Positions 1-8,832 are shown, numbered from the stretch's first letter. The stretch is DNA of 63,085 nucleotides from Polynucleobacter sp. 31A-FELB (GCF_018882405.1 NZ_JACVOO010000012.1:1-63085), one strand, 5' to 3'. Translations and numbers: made by a program. Notes: generated by a model from the letters alone, not told the origin.

Positions 1-64
1 GTTCAACTACCTGTTTGACTGCCTCTAACTTGAACTCTTCAGTAAACCGTCTTCTTGTACTCAT
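1..64 (-). CDS. IS3-family transposase OrfA, N-terminal fragment
   Basis: The minus strand reads ATG at 64-62 and begins MSTRRRFTEEFKLEAVK, the typical start of the small helix-turn-helix OrfA of IS3-family elements, which binds the IS ends. An AGGAGGTG ribosome binding site lies 5-6 bases upstream (70-78). Only 21 residues are in the window, so group assignment is not possible. The gene runs off the left edge. Confidence 0.75.
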   Translation of the reverse strand, partial: MSTRRRFTEEFKLEAVKQVVE

Positions 65-108
65 GACACACCTCCTAATAGACTAAATATTAGGCTAGAA
101 AGTGTCTA
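1..108 (-). mobile_element. IS3-family insertion sequence, left-end fragment
   Basis: The window opens inside the 5' end of a minus-strand transposase gene. Beyond its start codon the sequence runs out to a TAGACACTTTC-like tip (98-108, minus strand), which resembles the terminal inverted repeat of many IS3-family elements. The exact tip is inferred because the other end and the target duplication lie outside the window. Confidence 0.6.
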
Positions 109-125
109 TAGAAGTGGTAGCGATT

Positions 126-145
126 CACCCCTCTCACGAGGGGTG
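126..145. terminator. Hairpin downstream of V1
   Basis: CACCCCTC-TCAC-GAGGGGTG forms a perfect 8-bp stem about 30 bases after the V1 stop codon. There is no strong T tract on the minus strand, so termination is possible but not certain. It stands where V2-V4 carry the conserved hairpin/terminator module, but its sequence is different. Confidence 0.45.
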
Positions 146-177
146 TTTGTAATACGTAAAGCTACTTTTGGTGACTA

Positions 178-3081
178 TTAACCAAATACAAAGTTATCAA
201 TCTCAATCTTAGTAATTGAATCGATACCAACTAAAGTAATCGTTCCGTCAAAAGCTCCTGTCAATGACGTGATCTCAAGGTTGCTGCCAACATCAACGAT
301 TTCAAGAATCTGTTGATCCAATGTGTTTTCAACAACCGCACGTATTGAGCTAAGAGTTACAATTTCACCAGCGGTACCGAAATCGAAATCCGAAAAGTTG
401 AGAATGTCATCGTTTTCTGTGCCACTTGTCATTGACAGGAATCCTGTGATTGATGTGTCAGCAACACCATCCGCATTGAAGAGGAAATCAAAGATTCCGT
501 CATCTAGTACTCGGGCGCCGTCCACGCCACCTCCGTAAAGAGTAATGGTGGTTTCACCGGTACCGAGTTTAATGTCGGCAACGTCAGTATCAGCACCTTC
601 TAGGTCTTGAATAAACGCGGTCACTGCACCAGTCAACTCTGTTAAATCCAAAATTGAATCATCACTAGCAGATGATGCTCTTTGCATAACTAGTGAAGTT
701 GCCTCATTAGAACCAATCACAACATCTTTATTTCCAGAAATTGCTAGTTTGGCACTGACTTTAAAGTCAAGAGCGCTAGCATCTGTAATCGTAAAGGTTT
801 CCCCGCCTTCAACTGAAGTTAGGTCTAATGTGAGTGTTTTAGTAGTGGCAATAGTTGTACCTGTTAACGCTGTAATTGTGAGATCAGCAGAAGAGTCATT
901 CACAATGGTCTCACCATCAGCAGCTACAATCTTCAATGCATCAATCAGCAAGTCTTGATCGCCAGTGAGGCGAAGTTCTGATCCGCTGATGAGATCCGAA
1001 GCAGTTAATACGCCAATAGCACGTGCGCCCTCTCCGGATGCATTTACTGTTAAGCTATCAAGTGCTGTTGCTGTTAATCCGCCGGCTAAATCAATTGCAC
1101 CAGCGCCTCTCATGTTAACGACGACATCACGGAATCCAACTGCGGGTGTTAGTGTCGTATACGCGTTTGTAACAGATACTCCCGCAAACTCATCGGCCGT
1201 AATGTTGATCTCGGTAGCAGATGTAGCATTTAACGTAGCAACAGTGAAGGTTGAATTTGCTGTACGCGCCCCATCATTGGTAAGAATGTCAAGGGTACGT
1301 ACTGAGTTTGCTGTCAAAACAGTAATTGCAGAAGTTCCAGCATCATGCGCCATCTCTACTGTCTGCTCCGTCACTCCGGATTTGTTAGTGATTTCAACCA
1401 AAGACGTAGTTTCTGCAGTGGCCACGACTTTAACACCGGCAGCAAGATTAGTAACACCGTTTGTAGCACGGTTGCCAGTGTATAACAGTGTGTCGACGCC
1501 AGTCCAGTTGGTGGCATTGATTGCACCTGTCGTTGCGTCGGTTGCAATGATTGCTTCCCCACTAAATGCAGTTGCATTAACTTTAAGCGTATCCAGAGTA
1601 GCAGCAGCTGCGCTAATTACAATATCACCGGTACCGGCACCTGTTAGCACGACTCCAGTTCCAGCGGCCTGTGATGCTGAGGCTGTAGCTTTGAGGTCTC
1701 CAGCTGCTGCAATCGTAAAGCTACGATCGCCTGCACCTGCGCTTGAGAGAGTAATTCCATTAATACCAGAAAGTGCAGCGCCACCTGTAGCTGTAACAAT
1801 ATTGCCGAATGCAATATCGCCATCACCAGCAGTTGTCAGCGCTACCACATTGGATGCAGCTGCTGTGCCAGCTTTAACGTAGGTATTGGTTAGACCCAAA
1901 TCAGCATTTGCGGCGGCCGTAACATTGATCGCTGTGAAGGCTGATGCGGCAGTAGCTCCAATATCATCGATAGTGTTAGTGACTGCAGTTGCAGATGTGG
2001 TGGTTGAGGCAATATTTAAAGTCTCGACTCCAGCGGCTGTAACAATTGCAAAATCGACGGCAGCTGCGCCGCCAATGCCGAGATCAAGAGTATCAGCCGT
2101 TCCGGTAGAAGCACCTGTCACCACAATGCGCGCATCATCGTCTGCAGTGTCACTTGCAATCAGGTTAACGCCTACACCTGCATTTACATTTAAGGTGAGA
2201 TCAGTTGCAGTTGTAGCCGTATTTGCCGCAAGTGATACTGACTCCAGGCCATCTAAACCAGTTGTATCTGCGACAACTCCTGAGCTATCTAATGCATAAC
2301 CGGAAAGTGTTAGATTCTGGACAGAGCCAGTAATGTAATCGGCAAAGTCGATACTTGCATCGGTCAAGCCAACCAAATTGAGAGAAAGATCGCCCTCAAG
2401 TTCGGATGCATCGATTGTGGATTTAACAGCGTAGTTGGTGGTTAAATTCAAGCCCGCTGTACCAGCAATGTTCAGGGCGGTAATACCTGAGTAGTCATCC
2501 GCTGATACCGAAACAAGATTGAGTATATTTGTTGTAGTGCCTAAACTCTCAAGGTTAACTTCTGCGATTGCAACGGCAGTTCCTGCAGTGCTGTCCGATA
2601 GGGTAATAGACGCGCCACTTGTAGCTGCACCTTGAATACCAAGATTAAACACATCTGCGGTGGAGCTAGCTGACTTGCCCTCTAGAGTTAATGCCTTGTT
2701 TGTTTGTAGCACAAAGTCAACTGAGCCATTTTGAACCAAGCCCGACAATGCTACGCTGTTTGATCCAAGTACATTTACTGTATTTGCACCCGTGATGGCA
2801 GCCATTGAGAGCTTACCGCCAGCCACTGCAGACTGAACATTAAATGTCTCAACATTTTGAATTACTGGTGCCGGAGCATCAGTTGGGGCAAGAAGGGTTG
2901 CAATTAAGACATCATTGTCAGTTGTGCTTGGATCCGAAATGAAAACGTTGTCGCTCAAACGATTATTTGCATCGATTGTATTGCTGCTGGTAGTCAAGAA
3001 CTTATCAGCAGGAGTTACGCCCTCGGAAGCTGAAGCAGTCAATATTGCGCTACTAGTAGTGAGTGGACGAAAGGATGATAA
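178..3081 (-). CDS. V1: 5'-truncated surface-layer/adhesin-like reading frame
   Basis: Frame of 967 residues, rich in Ala, Thr, Gly, Ser and Asp, with many short beta-strand-type repeats and no Cys or membrane segment: the composition of bacterial S-layer and type I-secreted surface proteins. It has no credible start; the first start-like codon is a TTG at 3042 without a ribosome binding site. The frame stays open upstream through the att-like site at 3054-3070 (encoding PLTTSS) to a TAG at 3082-3084. The protein ends in a short hydrophobic tail (DNFVFG), as type I substrates often do. I infer that it is the 3' part of a gene whose 5' part is elsewhere, and that it is silent here. It is the leftmost cassette, and its att-like site is the most diverged of the four on the V side. 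Confidence 0.75.
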   Translation of the reverse strand, partial: LSSFRPLTTSSAILTASASEGVTPADKFLTTSSNTIDANNRLSDNVFISDPSTTDNDVLIATLLAPTDAPAPVIQNVETFNVQSAVAGGKLSMAAITGANTVNVLGSNSVALSGLVQNGSVDFVLQTNKALTLEGKSASSTADVFNLGIQGAATSGASITLSDSTAGTAVAIAEVNLESLGTTTNILNLVSVSADDYSGITALNIAGTAGLNLTTNYAVKSTIDASELEGDLSLNLVGLTDASIDFADYITGSVQNLTLSGYALDSSGVVADTTGLDGLESVSLAANTATTATDLTLNVNAGVGVNLIASDTADDDARIVVTGASTGTADTLDLGIGGAAAVDFAIVTAAGVETLNIASTTTSATAVTNTIDDIGATAASAFTAINVTAAANADLGLTNTYVKAGTAAASNVVALTTAGDGDIAFGNIVTATGGAALSGINGITLSSAGAGDRSFTIAAAGDLKATASASQAAGTGVVLTGAGTGDIVISAAAATLDTLKVNATAFSGEAIIATDATTGAINATNWTGVDTLLYTGNRATNGVTNLAAGVKVVATAETTSLVEITNKSGVTEQTVEMAHDAGTSAITVLTANSVRTLDILTNDGARTANSTFTVATLNATSATEINITADEFAGVSVTNAYTTLTPAVGFRDVVVNMRGAGAIDLAGGLTATALDSLTVNASGEGARAIGVLTASDLISGSELRLTGDQDLLIDALKIVAADGETIVNDSSADLTITALTGTTIATTKTLTLDLTSVEGGETFTITDASALDFKVSAKLAISGNKDVVIGSNEATSLVMQRASSASDDSILDLTELTGAVTAFIQDLEGADTDVADIKLGTGETTITLYGGGVDGARVLDDGIFDFLFNADGVADTSITGFLSMTSGTENDDILNFSDFDFGTAGEIVTLSSIRAVVENTLDQQILEIVDVGSNLEITSLTGAFDGTITLVGIDSITKIEIDNFVFG
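3054..3070. other. att-like site 1 (left boundary of element A)
   Basis: Contains AGTAGTGAGTGGACGA, matching the sequences at 11774, 24821 and 34421. It lies in frame inside V1 and encodes R-P-L-T-T on the minus strand. To the right the sequence becomes intergenic and leads into a toxin-antitoxin/recombinase module. The core and crossover point are inferred from the shared sequence only. Confidence 0.6.
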
Positions 3082-3138
3082 CTATAAGTGATTGATTGTT
3101 AAAACATTATTGTTGTTTTGTACTGATAATTTTAGAGT

Positions 3139-3266
3139 TGCCAGAAAACTACCAGCAATTAAATTCCATTTTTTATCAAAGATGGATCAACTAGTTGAAA
3201 TATTGCCTCAGCAGAATATGCTCTAAGACATTTATGAATTTATGCTGCCAGTAAATTACCAGCAAT
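3139..3266 (+). repeat. Two 21-bp direct repeats, candidate recombinase arm sites of element A
   Basis: TGCCAGAAAACTACCAGCAA at 3139-3158 and TGCCAGTAAATTACCAGCAA at 3246-3265 differ at two positions and are 107 bp apart. They lie between att-like site 1 and the first gene, where arm-type binding sites of a tyrosine recombinase would be expected. No other feature explains them. The function is inferred. Confidence 0.5.
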
Positions 3267-3267
3267 A

Positions 3268-3597
3268 TTATTCAAATAAATCTGCGTGTGATCCAGCTCG
3301 AACAAATACAACCGTTTCGTGCTTACCGCTCTGCTCTATTCTGTATATCAAAAGGAAGTCACCACCGACATGACATTCCCTGTGATCTTCCCATTCACCC
3401 TTTAATGCATGATCCAACCACTCAGCACCAAGTAACTGATCGTTGGCGATCAGTAAAAGCATGGCCTCTTTTAGGTTATTGAGGTTATACCTTCCAGATG
3501 CAGCTAAGCTAGTCCAGTCTTTTACAAATTGCTTAGTCTTTAAACAATCTCTTAAAGGCTGTGCTTTCTTGCTCGCTTTACTTTTTTTCAAGTTCAT
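3268..3597 (-). CDS. YafQ/RelE-family toxin
   Basis: 109-residue protein with the YafQ-type C-terminal half: GEWEDHRECHVGGDFLLIYR followed by FVRAGSHADLF. The family are ribosome-dependent mRNA interferases. The His residues of DHRECH and the terminal GSH-DLF segment match the conserved positions. I chose ATG 3597 over the upstream TTG at 3612. It overlaps the antitoxin gene by 20 bases, typical of a co-translated pair. As a plasmid-style stabiliser it would select for keeping element A in the chromosome. Confidence 0.85.
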   Translation of the reverse strand: MNLKKSKASKKAQPLRDCLKTKQFVKDWTSLAASGRYNLNNLKEAMLLLIANDQLLGAEWLDHALKGEWEDHRECHVGGDFLLIYRIEQSGKHETVVFVRAGSHADLFE

Positions 3598-3859
3598 TGA
3601 TAAGGCTATCAAATGACTGGGCTTTAGCGCTGACTAATTTCCGTGACTCTTTCATGGCCGCAACAGTGGTGGCATTGGGAATCTTGATTTCAAATGGCAA
3701 TCCACGATGCGTTACTACCTGCGTTAAAAAGAGACGCACAGCATCAGACACATTAAGTCCACAGCTATTTAATATCTGTACTGCCTCAGTCTTTAAGTCT
3801 GAGGTCACCCGAGTTCTAATCTCAGCTTCCATATTGTTTTTTAGTGCTGTAACAGGCAT
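3578..3859 (-). CDS. DinJ/RelB-family antitoxin
   Basis: 93 residues. The N-terminal ribbon-helix-helix region is visible (EIRTRVTSDLKTEAVQILNS, then GLNVSDAVRLFLTQVV), followed by a toxin-wrapping tail. An AAGGAG ribosome binding site precedes ATG 3859. It is encoded upstream of the toxin, the usual order for dinJ-yafQ. A TGTAGCTACA palindrome just upstream (3874-3883) is a likely autorepression site. Confidence 0.88.
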   Translation of the reverse strand: MPVTALKNNMEAEIRTRVTSDLKTEAVQILNSCGLNVSDAVRLFLTQVVTHRGLPFEIKIPNATTVAAMKESRKLVSAKAQSFDSLINELEKK

Positions 3860-3873
3860 GATTTACTCCTTTT

Positions 3874-3883
3874 TGTAGCTACA
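3874..3883. promoter_or_regulatory. Palindromic operator candidate of the element A toxin-antitoxin pair
   Basis: TGTAGCTACA is a perfect 10-bp palindrome 15 bases upstream of the antitoxin start codon and close to a TACAAT-like -10 on the minus strand. Ribbon-helix-helix antitoxins normally repress their own operon from such sites; the link here is inferred. Confidence 0.45.
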
Positions 3884-3929
3884 TTGTAGGAGTATACGCC
3901 CTTCTTTAGCATAGGGCAAATACCCTAAC

Positions 3930-4193
3930 CTATTGTTTTTCAAAGAGATGGGCCTCTACCGTAATAGAAAATCCGCCGCGATAATTATCTTGCGAGACCG
4001 TAATCCCCGATTCCTGAAAGACACGAAATAAGCTCATGACGGTGTCATGCCTAGGATTGATTGCGCCCTGCTCAATGCGTGCAATGCTAGTAACAGCCAT
4101 CTGGGTTTTTTCCGCTAACTCAGACTGAGACCATCCCAAAATTGCCCTACAGCCACGGCAAAGGGCTGCAAAAGAGGCTTTTTCTATGCTCAT
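3930..4193 (-). CDS. XRE-family transcriptional regulator
   Basis: 87 residues with one helix-turn-helix: LGWSQSELAEKTQMAVTSIARIEQGAINPRHDT. It is divergent from the recombinase gene, with 107 bp between the start codons. That gap holds a strong promoter with a palindrome in its spacer, so I infer that it represses the recombinase promoter and possibly its own. Elements B and C have an XRE gene in the same position but with little sequence similarity, suggesting element-specific immunity or copy control. Confidence 0.82.
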   Translation of the reverse strand: MSIEKASFAALCRGCRAILGWSQSELAEKTQMAVTSIARIEQGAINPRHDTVMSLFRVFQESGITVSQDNYRGGFSITVEAHLFEKQ

Positions 4194-4229
4194 CCCGATA
4201 CCTTTAGGTAAGAAATTTGGAAAAAGTAG

Positions 4230-4257
4230 TTGACACTACACTTAAAAGTGTTAAAAT
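4230..4257 (+). promoter_or_regulatory. Recombinase A promoter with operator palindrome
   Basis: TTGACA (4230-4235) and TAAAAT (4252-4257) are separated by 16 bp. The spacer holds the palindrome ACACTTAAAAGTGT (4238-4251), and further AACACT half-sites follow at about 4257 and 4289. This is a strong sigma70-type promoter with an operator placed to block it. The divergent XRE protein is the obvious candidate repressor. Confidence 0.65.
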
Positions 4258-4300
4258 AAACACTAATGATATTAATTAAACTCATATAAACACTTTAATA

Positions 4301-5512
4301 ATGCCTAAACTGTTGTTTTCAGAGAAGATTATAAAGTCTATTGTTTGTCCTGTGGGCAAAGATAAGTATGTGCTGATTGATTCGGCAACTAAAAATCTGC
4401 TCTGCGAAATCAGGCCAAACGGCAGGAAGACCTATTTTCTACTTTGGAGAAATACCCATGGGAAAAGGCGGCTTACCCGCTTGGGTGATGCATGTGACAT
4501 CACGGTTAAACAAGCTCAAGACCTAGCGAATCAATACCGCTCCAAAATCGCCATGGGCGAAGATCCGGCTGCTGAAAAAGCCATCAAAAAATCAGTCCCG
4601 ACATTTGAGCAGTTCATTGCCGAGCGCTATATGCCGTTTGTGCGAAGTTATAAGAAAGCCGCTAATTCAGACGATAGCTATTTACGCAACCAGATCCTGC
4701 CTGTTCTCGGTAAAAAGTACCTTGATGAAATCACCCGCAAAGACATCATCGATTTTCACCATGGCTTGCATGCCAAGGGGTACAAGCCAGGGACCTGCAA
4801 CCGAAGTCTCATCTTATTGCGCTATGCATTTAACTTAGCGATCAAGTGGGAGGTTCGAGGCGTTAAGACTAATCCCACCAAAGATGTAGCCCTACTTAAT
4901 GACCAAGAGGGCAAGAAAGAGCGCTACCTTACAAAAGAAGAAACTGAGCGTCTCTATGGTGTCTTAAAGGATAGTGATAACGCCTTACTGCAATACATTA
5001 TCCCCATGCTCATTCTGACCGGTGCTCGCAAACGGGAAGTGTTAGATGCCCGTTGGGAGGACTTAGATTTAGATCGCCGTCAGTGGCGTATTCCCATTAC
5101 CAAAGCAGGGCGTCCTCGTTATGTGCCACTGTCTAACGGTGTGCTTCATTTGCTCGCCAATGTCCCGCATACAGATGACAATCCATGGGTCTTTCCCAAT
5201 CCGAAGACAGGTAAGCCATACGTCTCTATCTTTGGGTCTTGGAACGCTGCTCGCATTGCAGCAGGTCTTGCAGATGTACGCATTCATGATCTGCGCCACA
5301 GCTTTGCATCGTTCTTAGTTAATGCAGGCCGCTCCTTGTATGAAGTGCAGCGAATCCTGGGTCACACGCAGATTAAAACGACGCAGCGATATGCCCACCT
5401 GTCTCAAGATACTTTGCTTGATGCTGCTGATGCAGCTCATCAGATGGCAGGAGGTATGGTGTATGCAATTGAACCTGTAACACCCGATCAACTGGGTTAT
5501 AGAAATATCTAG
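4301..5512 (+). CDS. Tyrosine recombinase (integrase) of element A
   Basis: 403 residues. An N-terminal DUF4102-like arm-binding domain (about 1-85) is followed by a SAM-like core-binding domain (about 100-190) and the catalytic domain (about 205-380). The catalytic set is visible: Arg243 in GARKRE, His329 and Arg332 in HDLRHS, His355 in GHTQIK and Tyr364 in TTQRYAHL. From about residue 80 on it is nearly identical to the element B recombinase, while the first 80 residues are clearly different. I infer that it recombines the att-like sites flanking element A within the surface-protein frame. The AlpA protein encoded downstream is its likely excision partner. Confidence 0.93.
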   Translation: MPKLLFSEKIIKSIVCPVGKDKYVLIDSATKNLLCEIRPNGRKTYFLLWRNTHGKRRLTRLGDACDITVKQAQDLANQYRSKIAMGEDPAAEKAIKKSVPTFEQFIAERYMPFVRSYKKAANSDDSYLRNQILPVLGKKYLDEITRKDIIDFHHGLHAKGYKPGTCNRSLILLRYAFNLAIKWEVRGVKTNPTKDVALLNDQEGKKERYLTKEETERLYGVLKDSDNALLQYIIPMLILTGARKREVLDARWEDLDLDRRQWRIPITKAGRPRYVPLSNGVLHLLANVPHTDDNPWVFPNPKTGKPYVSIFGSWNAARIAAGLADVRIHDLRHSFASFLVNAGRSLYEVQRILGHTQIKTTQRYAHLSQDTLLDAADAAHQMAGGMVYAIEPVTPDQLGYRNI

Positions 5513-5563
5513 CAATCCACTTTGGTGACATGCATAAATACAACTAAAATTTATAATTACCCC

Positions 5564-5592
5564 TTACATAAAAAAGTTTATGTGGATATAAT
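5564..5592 (+). promoter_or_regulatory. alpA-primase promoter with spacer palindrome, element A
   Basis: TTACAT (5564-5569) and TATAAT (5587-5592) are 17 bp apart. An inverted repeat, ACATAAA/TTTATGT (5566-5572 and 5577-5583), covers the spacer, suggesting repressor control. Transcription would start near 5599, giving an untranslated leader of about 130 nt. The whole segment is repeated in element B. Confidence 0.6.
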
Positions 5593-5598
5593 GTGCAT

Positions 5599-5728
5599 AT
5601 CAATGATTTTTATTGATTGACATAGGGGAAAGACCAGAAACAAACAAAGCCCATTTCGCAGGGCGCTTGGACTACTTCAGGCATGCACCGTGACCCATAA
5701 AGGGTCGTTGTAAGCATGAGGAGTCCAA
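5599..5728 (+). promoter_or_regulatory. Conserved structured leader RNA upstream of alpA, element A
   Basis: The leader can fold into a hairpin GCCC/GGGC (5649-5664), then a long nested stem: TTGGACT (5667-5673) with AGTCCAA (5722-5728), CATGC (5682-5686) with GCATG (5714-5718), and GACCC (5692-5696) with GGGTC (5702-5706). The AGGAG ribosome binding site of alpA lies within the closing stem. As far as I can read, it is identical in element B. In P4 satellites a short structured RNA at the equivalent place (CI RNA) confers immunity; a similar role here is an analogy, not shown. Confidence 0.55.
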
Positions 5729-5965
5729 ATGGATAACCAAGACTATTCGCAAAACCGCATCCCTAAAGGATTATCAGTTGTCGCTGGTAACCGGGATCTA
5801 ATCACTACGCCTGAATTCGCTCAGGTCTTCAATGTTCAGCCTCAGACGGTTCGCAAGAGCTACTGCCTGACCGGTCACGCCTACGGTATTCGCCCAACCA
5901 AAATTGGTAAACGCTTGCTTTGGTCGGTCGCTCAAATTACTGAGAAATTGAAGGAGGCAGTATGA
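5729..5965 (+). CDS. alpA: AlpA-like helix-turn-helix regulator/excisionase
   Basis: 78 residues with a small winged helix of the AlpA/excisionase type: DLITTPEFAQVFNVQPQTVRKSY, then a GKRLLW wing. Proteins of this kind sit between integrase and primase in P4-type satellites and act as excisionase or activator. It overlaps the primase start by 4 bases (ATGA), so the two are translationally coupled. The protein is identical to its element B counterpart, with only two silent base changes noticed, which points to recent exchange. Confidence 0.8.
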   Translation: MDNQDYSQNRIPKGLSVVAGNRDLITTPEFAQVFNVQPQTVRKSYCLTGHAYGIRPTKIGKRLLWSVAQITEKLKEAV

Positions 5966-8604
5966 GCGCTGCTACCTTTACCAAAATCACAATCCTTAAC
6001 CCTGAAAAGGCGGGCAAGACTTTTTCTAGAGTTAATAGCCAACTCAAAAAAGAGACTGTAGGTTACTACTCTGAAGCGGATGCTTATTTGCAGGCTGTTA
6101 ACACCTACGATGAGCTAAAAAATGAATTGGAATCATGCTCTGCTAATGAACTGATTCTTGCTGGCACCTCTAAGCAAGAACATACCAAAGTAAGACCAAA
6201 AGCCAAAGCGAGTAGTGGACAGGCTTCTAGGGATGCGCAGAGCTTTCCCTTTGGAGCTGCTCCAGGTTTACTTGTTATTGACACCGATGAGGCAGATAAG
6301 CGAGCTAGTGACGGATTTGAATCAGTAGCGAACCAGTTGCATGATGCTGTACCCGAATTAGCCAGTTATTCGATGCTGCACACCACATCGACCGGGGCAA
6401 ATGTCATAGACGCGAATGGTGAGAAATTAACGGGCGTCACGGGCATCCATACGCTATTCATGATCAAAGATGCTACAGACGTACCCAGAGCCCTAAAAGC
6501 CCTTCATCAACGGCTTTGGCTTGCTGGCCACGGTTACATCTTCATTGGAGTAACGGGCAAAGCGTTTGACAGAAGCATTGTTGATCTGGCCATGTGCGAG
6601 TCATCGCAGCCTTTATATATGAGGGCGCACCTGGATCCTGATATGTCTCAGAATAAGCAGTTTGCAATTTATGAGGGTGAGCTTGGTGATGGGTTACTTG
6701 ACACCAAAGAAGTGATTAAAGATTTAAGCCAAGAGGAGTTAGAGCATTTCAATACATTGGTGGCTAGGGCCAAAGAAGATGAGCGGGATGCTTGTTCAGA
6801 GAAGGCTAGGACTTATAGCGAGGAGCAAGTTAAAAAGAAAGAGGCGCAAGGTCTTAACCATGAAGAGGCTGTCAATCTTGTTGCTTCAAGTTTGCGTAAT
6901 GACTTGTATGAGGATGTGCAGATCTGCCTATCTGATGGCGAGATCGTTACAGTTGGACATATCCTGTCTGATCCTCAGCAATATCATCATGCCACTTGTA
7001 GAGACCCCTTGGAGTGGGAGTATGGGGGAGCACAGGTGGCAAAGATTTTCTCCAGCCAAGACAAACCGCTGATTCAATCATTTGCCCATCATGGTCAAAC
7101 CTACTTCTTACACCGAGGCAAGCCACCAACAGCGCAAGAGCGGCGTGAGCAGCAACGTCAAGAGAGCGTCCGTATTGGCCAAGGTGAACGAGAGCTATTG
7201 CCAGAGATATTTACACTAGACCAAGCATTGGAGCGCTTTGTCTTTCTTACTGATGGTTCTAGGGTTGCAGACATTAATGATCCGCGCTTTCCAATGTCCA
7301 AAATAGATTGGGATAGGTATATCGCAGCCAGTAAGCATGACTTTATTAAAGACCATAAACCGAAGGTTGGACAAGTTTCTGAGTTCTGGATAAATGGGGT
7401 CACTCGCAAGACGGCTACAGCAACCACATTTAAAGCCGGTGGGAAGCTGTTTGAACTAGACCCCCATGGGCGTGATTGCATTAATACATGGAAGTCTTTT
7501 GAGAGATCTACCCAAGACTTTGATTGCAATAGGCATGGATTAGGTTTATTCCTTGATCATGTGAAATTTTTGTTCAAAGAAGATGCTCCTAGGTTTTTGA
7601 GGTGGCTAGCCCACATCGAACAAAAGCCCGGGGAATTGCCTCATACCTCTTGGCTTCATGTCGCCACCAATACTGGATTGGGTCGTAATTGGATGGCTGC
7701 AGTATTGGTGAGGGTATGGTTCGGGCGAGTTGCCGCGCACCTTGATTTAAACCACCTACTTGAGGGAAATTTTAATGGTGTGGTGTCAGGCAAGATTTTA
7801 GGCATTGTGGATGAGATCCGAGAAGGTAATTCAGGCAATCAATATCGCTTCTTTGAGCAGCTTAAGAAGTTCACCACCGAAGCACAGCGATTAATTCGCC
7901 CTAAGTATGGGCGCGAGAGTGTTGAATACAACTCCTGTCGGATGCTGTATTTCTCTAACCACAGGGCAGCAATACCCATTGATCACACAGACCGGCGCTT
8001 TGAGGTAGTGATCTCCGAGGATAAGCCTAGGGATGCTGATTACTTTAAGACGCTCTATAGCGCGCTAGAGGATCCAATGTTTATAGAGGCTGTGGCCAGA
8101 TATCTGGGGGCATTGGACATATCAGCCTTCAATGCTGGCGATCATGCTAGGCAAAGCACTGGCAAAAAATCCGTTCAAGATGAGTCAAAGTCTGCACTAG
8201 ATGAGCAGATGGAGCTGATATTGCGTAGATGGCCGGCTGATGTGATTACAGCCAAGCAATTTGCATCAGCTCTTCAGGAGGAGTCGGCCGAATATGCACC
8301 TAATATCACAACCCCAGCGATACGCAGAACGATGGAAAGGCACGGGTTTAGAAGCCTTAAAAAGCCCTGCCGCATCACTTCGTCGCTTGATTCGCTCGCC
8401 CTAAAAACAAAGCCCGAGAGAGTGATCGTGTTGCGTAATCATGAAAAGTACATTAATCAACAGGGAGAAGCCAATACAAGTGCGCTTGTAAAAGCATTTA
8501 GCGTTCTTAGATTAACCCTTTTAACAATTAAGAAAACAATGGAAGTTACCGGCCTTGGGTCATGGGTACACGATTTACTCCTATGTTTGGATGCAGAGGA
8601 CTGA
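5962..8604 (+). CDS. Primase-helicase with DUF5906-type C-terminal domain, element A
   Basis: 880 residues. The N-terminal half (about 1-390) includes the acidic patch LLVIDTDEADK and resembles primase-polymerase domains of satellite replication proteins. The C-terminal half (about 535-720) is the DUF5906 helicase type: TNTGLGRNWMAAVL at about residue 568, then ILGIVDEIRE and HTDRRFEVV. The element B protein shares the N-terminal half but has an unrelated helicase half. It probably starts replication of the excised circular element at the iteron-like repeats just downstream. Last gene of the alpA operon. Confidence 0.85.
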   Translation: MSAATFTKITILNPEKAGKTFSRVNSQLKKETVGYYSEADAYLQAVNTYDELKNELESCSANELILAGTSKQEHTKVRPKAKASSGQASRDAQSFPFGAAPGLLVIDTDEADKRASDGFESVANQLHDAVPELASYSMLHTTSTGANVIDANGEKLTGVTGIHTLFMIKDATDVPRALKALHQRLWLAGHGYIFIGVTGKAFDRSIVDLAMCESSQPLYMRAHLDPDMSQNKQFAIYEGELGDGLLDTKEVIKDLSQEELEHFNTLVARAKEDERDACSEKARTYSEEQVKKKEAQGLNHEEAVNLVASSLRNDLYEDVQICLSDGEIVTVGHILSDPQQYHHATCRDPLEWEYGGAQVAKIFSSQDKPLIQSFAHHGQTYFLHRGKPPTAQERREQQRQESVRIGQGERELLPEIFTLDQALERFVFLTDGSRVADINDPRFPMSKIDWDRYIAASKHDFIKDHKPKVGQVSEFWINGVTRKTATATTFKAGGKLFELDPHGRDCINTWKSFERSTQDFDCNRHGLGLFLDHVKFLFKEDAPRFLRWLAHIEQKPGELPHTSWLHVATNTGLGRNWMAAVLVRVWFGRVAAHLDLNHLLEGNFNGVVSGKILGIVDEIREGNSGNQYRFFEQLKKFTTEAQRLIRPKYGRESVEYNSCRMLYFSNHRAAIPIDHTDRRFEVVISEDKPRDADYFKTLYSALEDPMFIEAVARYLGALDISAFNAGDHARQSTGKKSVQDESKSALDEQMELILRRWPADVITAKQFASALQEESAEYAPNITTPAIRRTMERHGFRSLKKPCRITSSLDSLALKTKPERVIVLRNHEKYINQQGEANTSALVKAFSVLRLTLLTIKKTMEVTGLGSWVHDLLLCLDAED

Positions 8605-8626
8605 AATATGAACTAGTTAAACGACC

Positions 8627-8770
8627 CTCGTAACAGGCTACAAGCTATATAGGATATGGCTTAAGGCCGAATCTGTTACGAGGTGTTACGAGAAGTTCTA
8701 AAAAGAATTTTGAAATTGATATTTATAAGTAGTTTTAGGAAAAATGCGTAACCGTGCGTAACTGTGTAAC
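8627..8770 (+). repeat. Iteron-like repeats, candidate replication origin of element A
   Basis: CTCGTAACA at 8627-8635 is followed by its inverse TGTTACGAG twice at 10-bp spacing (8674-8682 and 8684-8692), then TGCGTAAC twice at 10-bp spacing (8745 and 8755) and TGTGTAAC (8763). All share a GTAAC core. They lie directly after the primase gene; element B has different repeats in the same place. The origin function is inferred. Confidence 0.55.
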
Positions 8771-8832
8771 AGATTTACAGCGCATGATGCCAGGAGAAAT
8801 CATCCTCCGTAAACAACATTGGAGAAGAAGAA

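Noticed and set aside
965..1882. Long plus-strand frames opposite V1 (for example 305 codons), and similar ones opposite V2-V4
   Set aside because: Their Val/Ala/Pro-rich translations are the mirror image of Ala/Thr/Asn-rich coding on the other strand, they lack ribosome binding sites and have no domain pattern. They are shadows of the surface-protein frames.
5599..5728. Structured leader as a retron msr-msd region
   Set aside because: No reverse transcriptase gene is nearby, and the leader includes the ribosome binding site of alpA, which fits a regulatory leader better.
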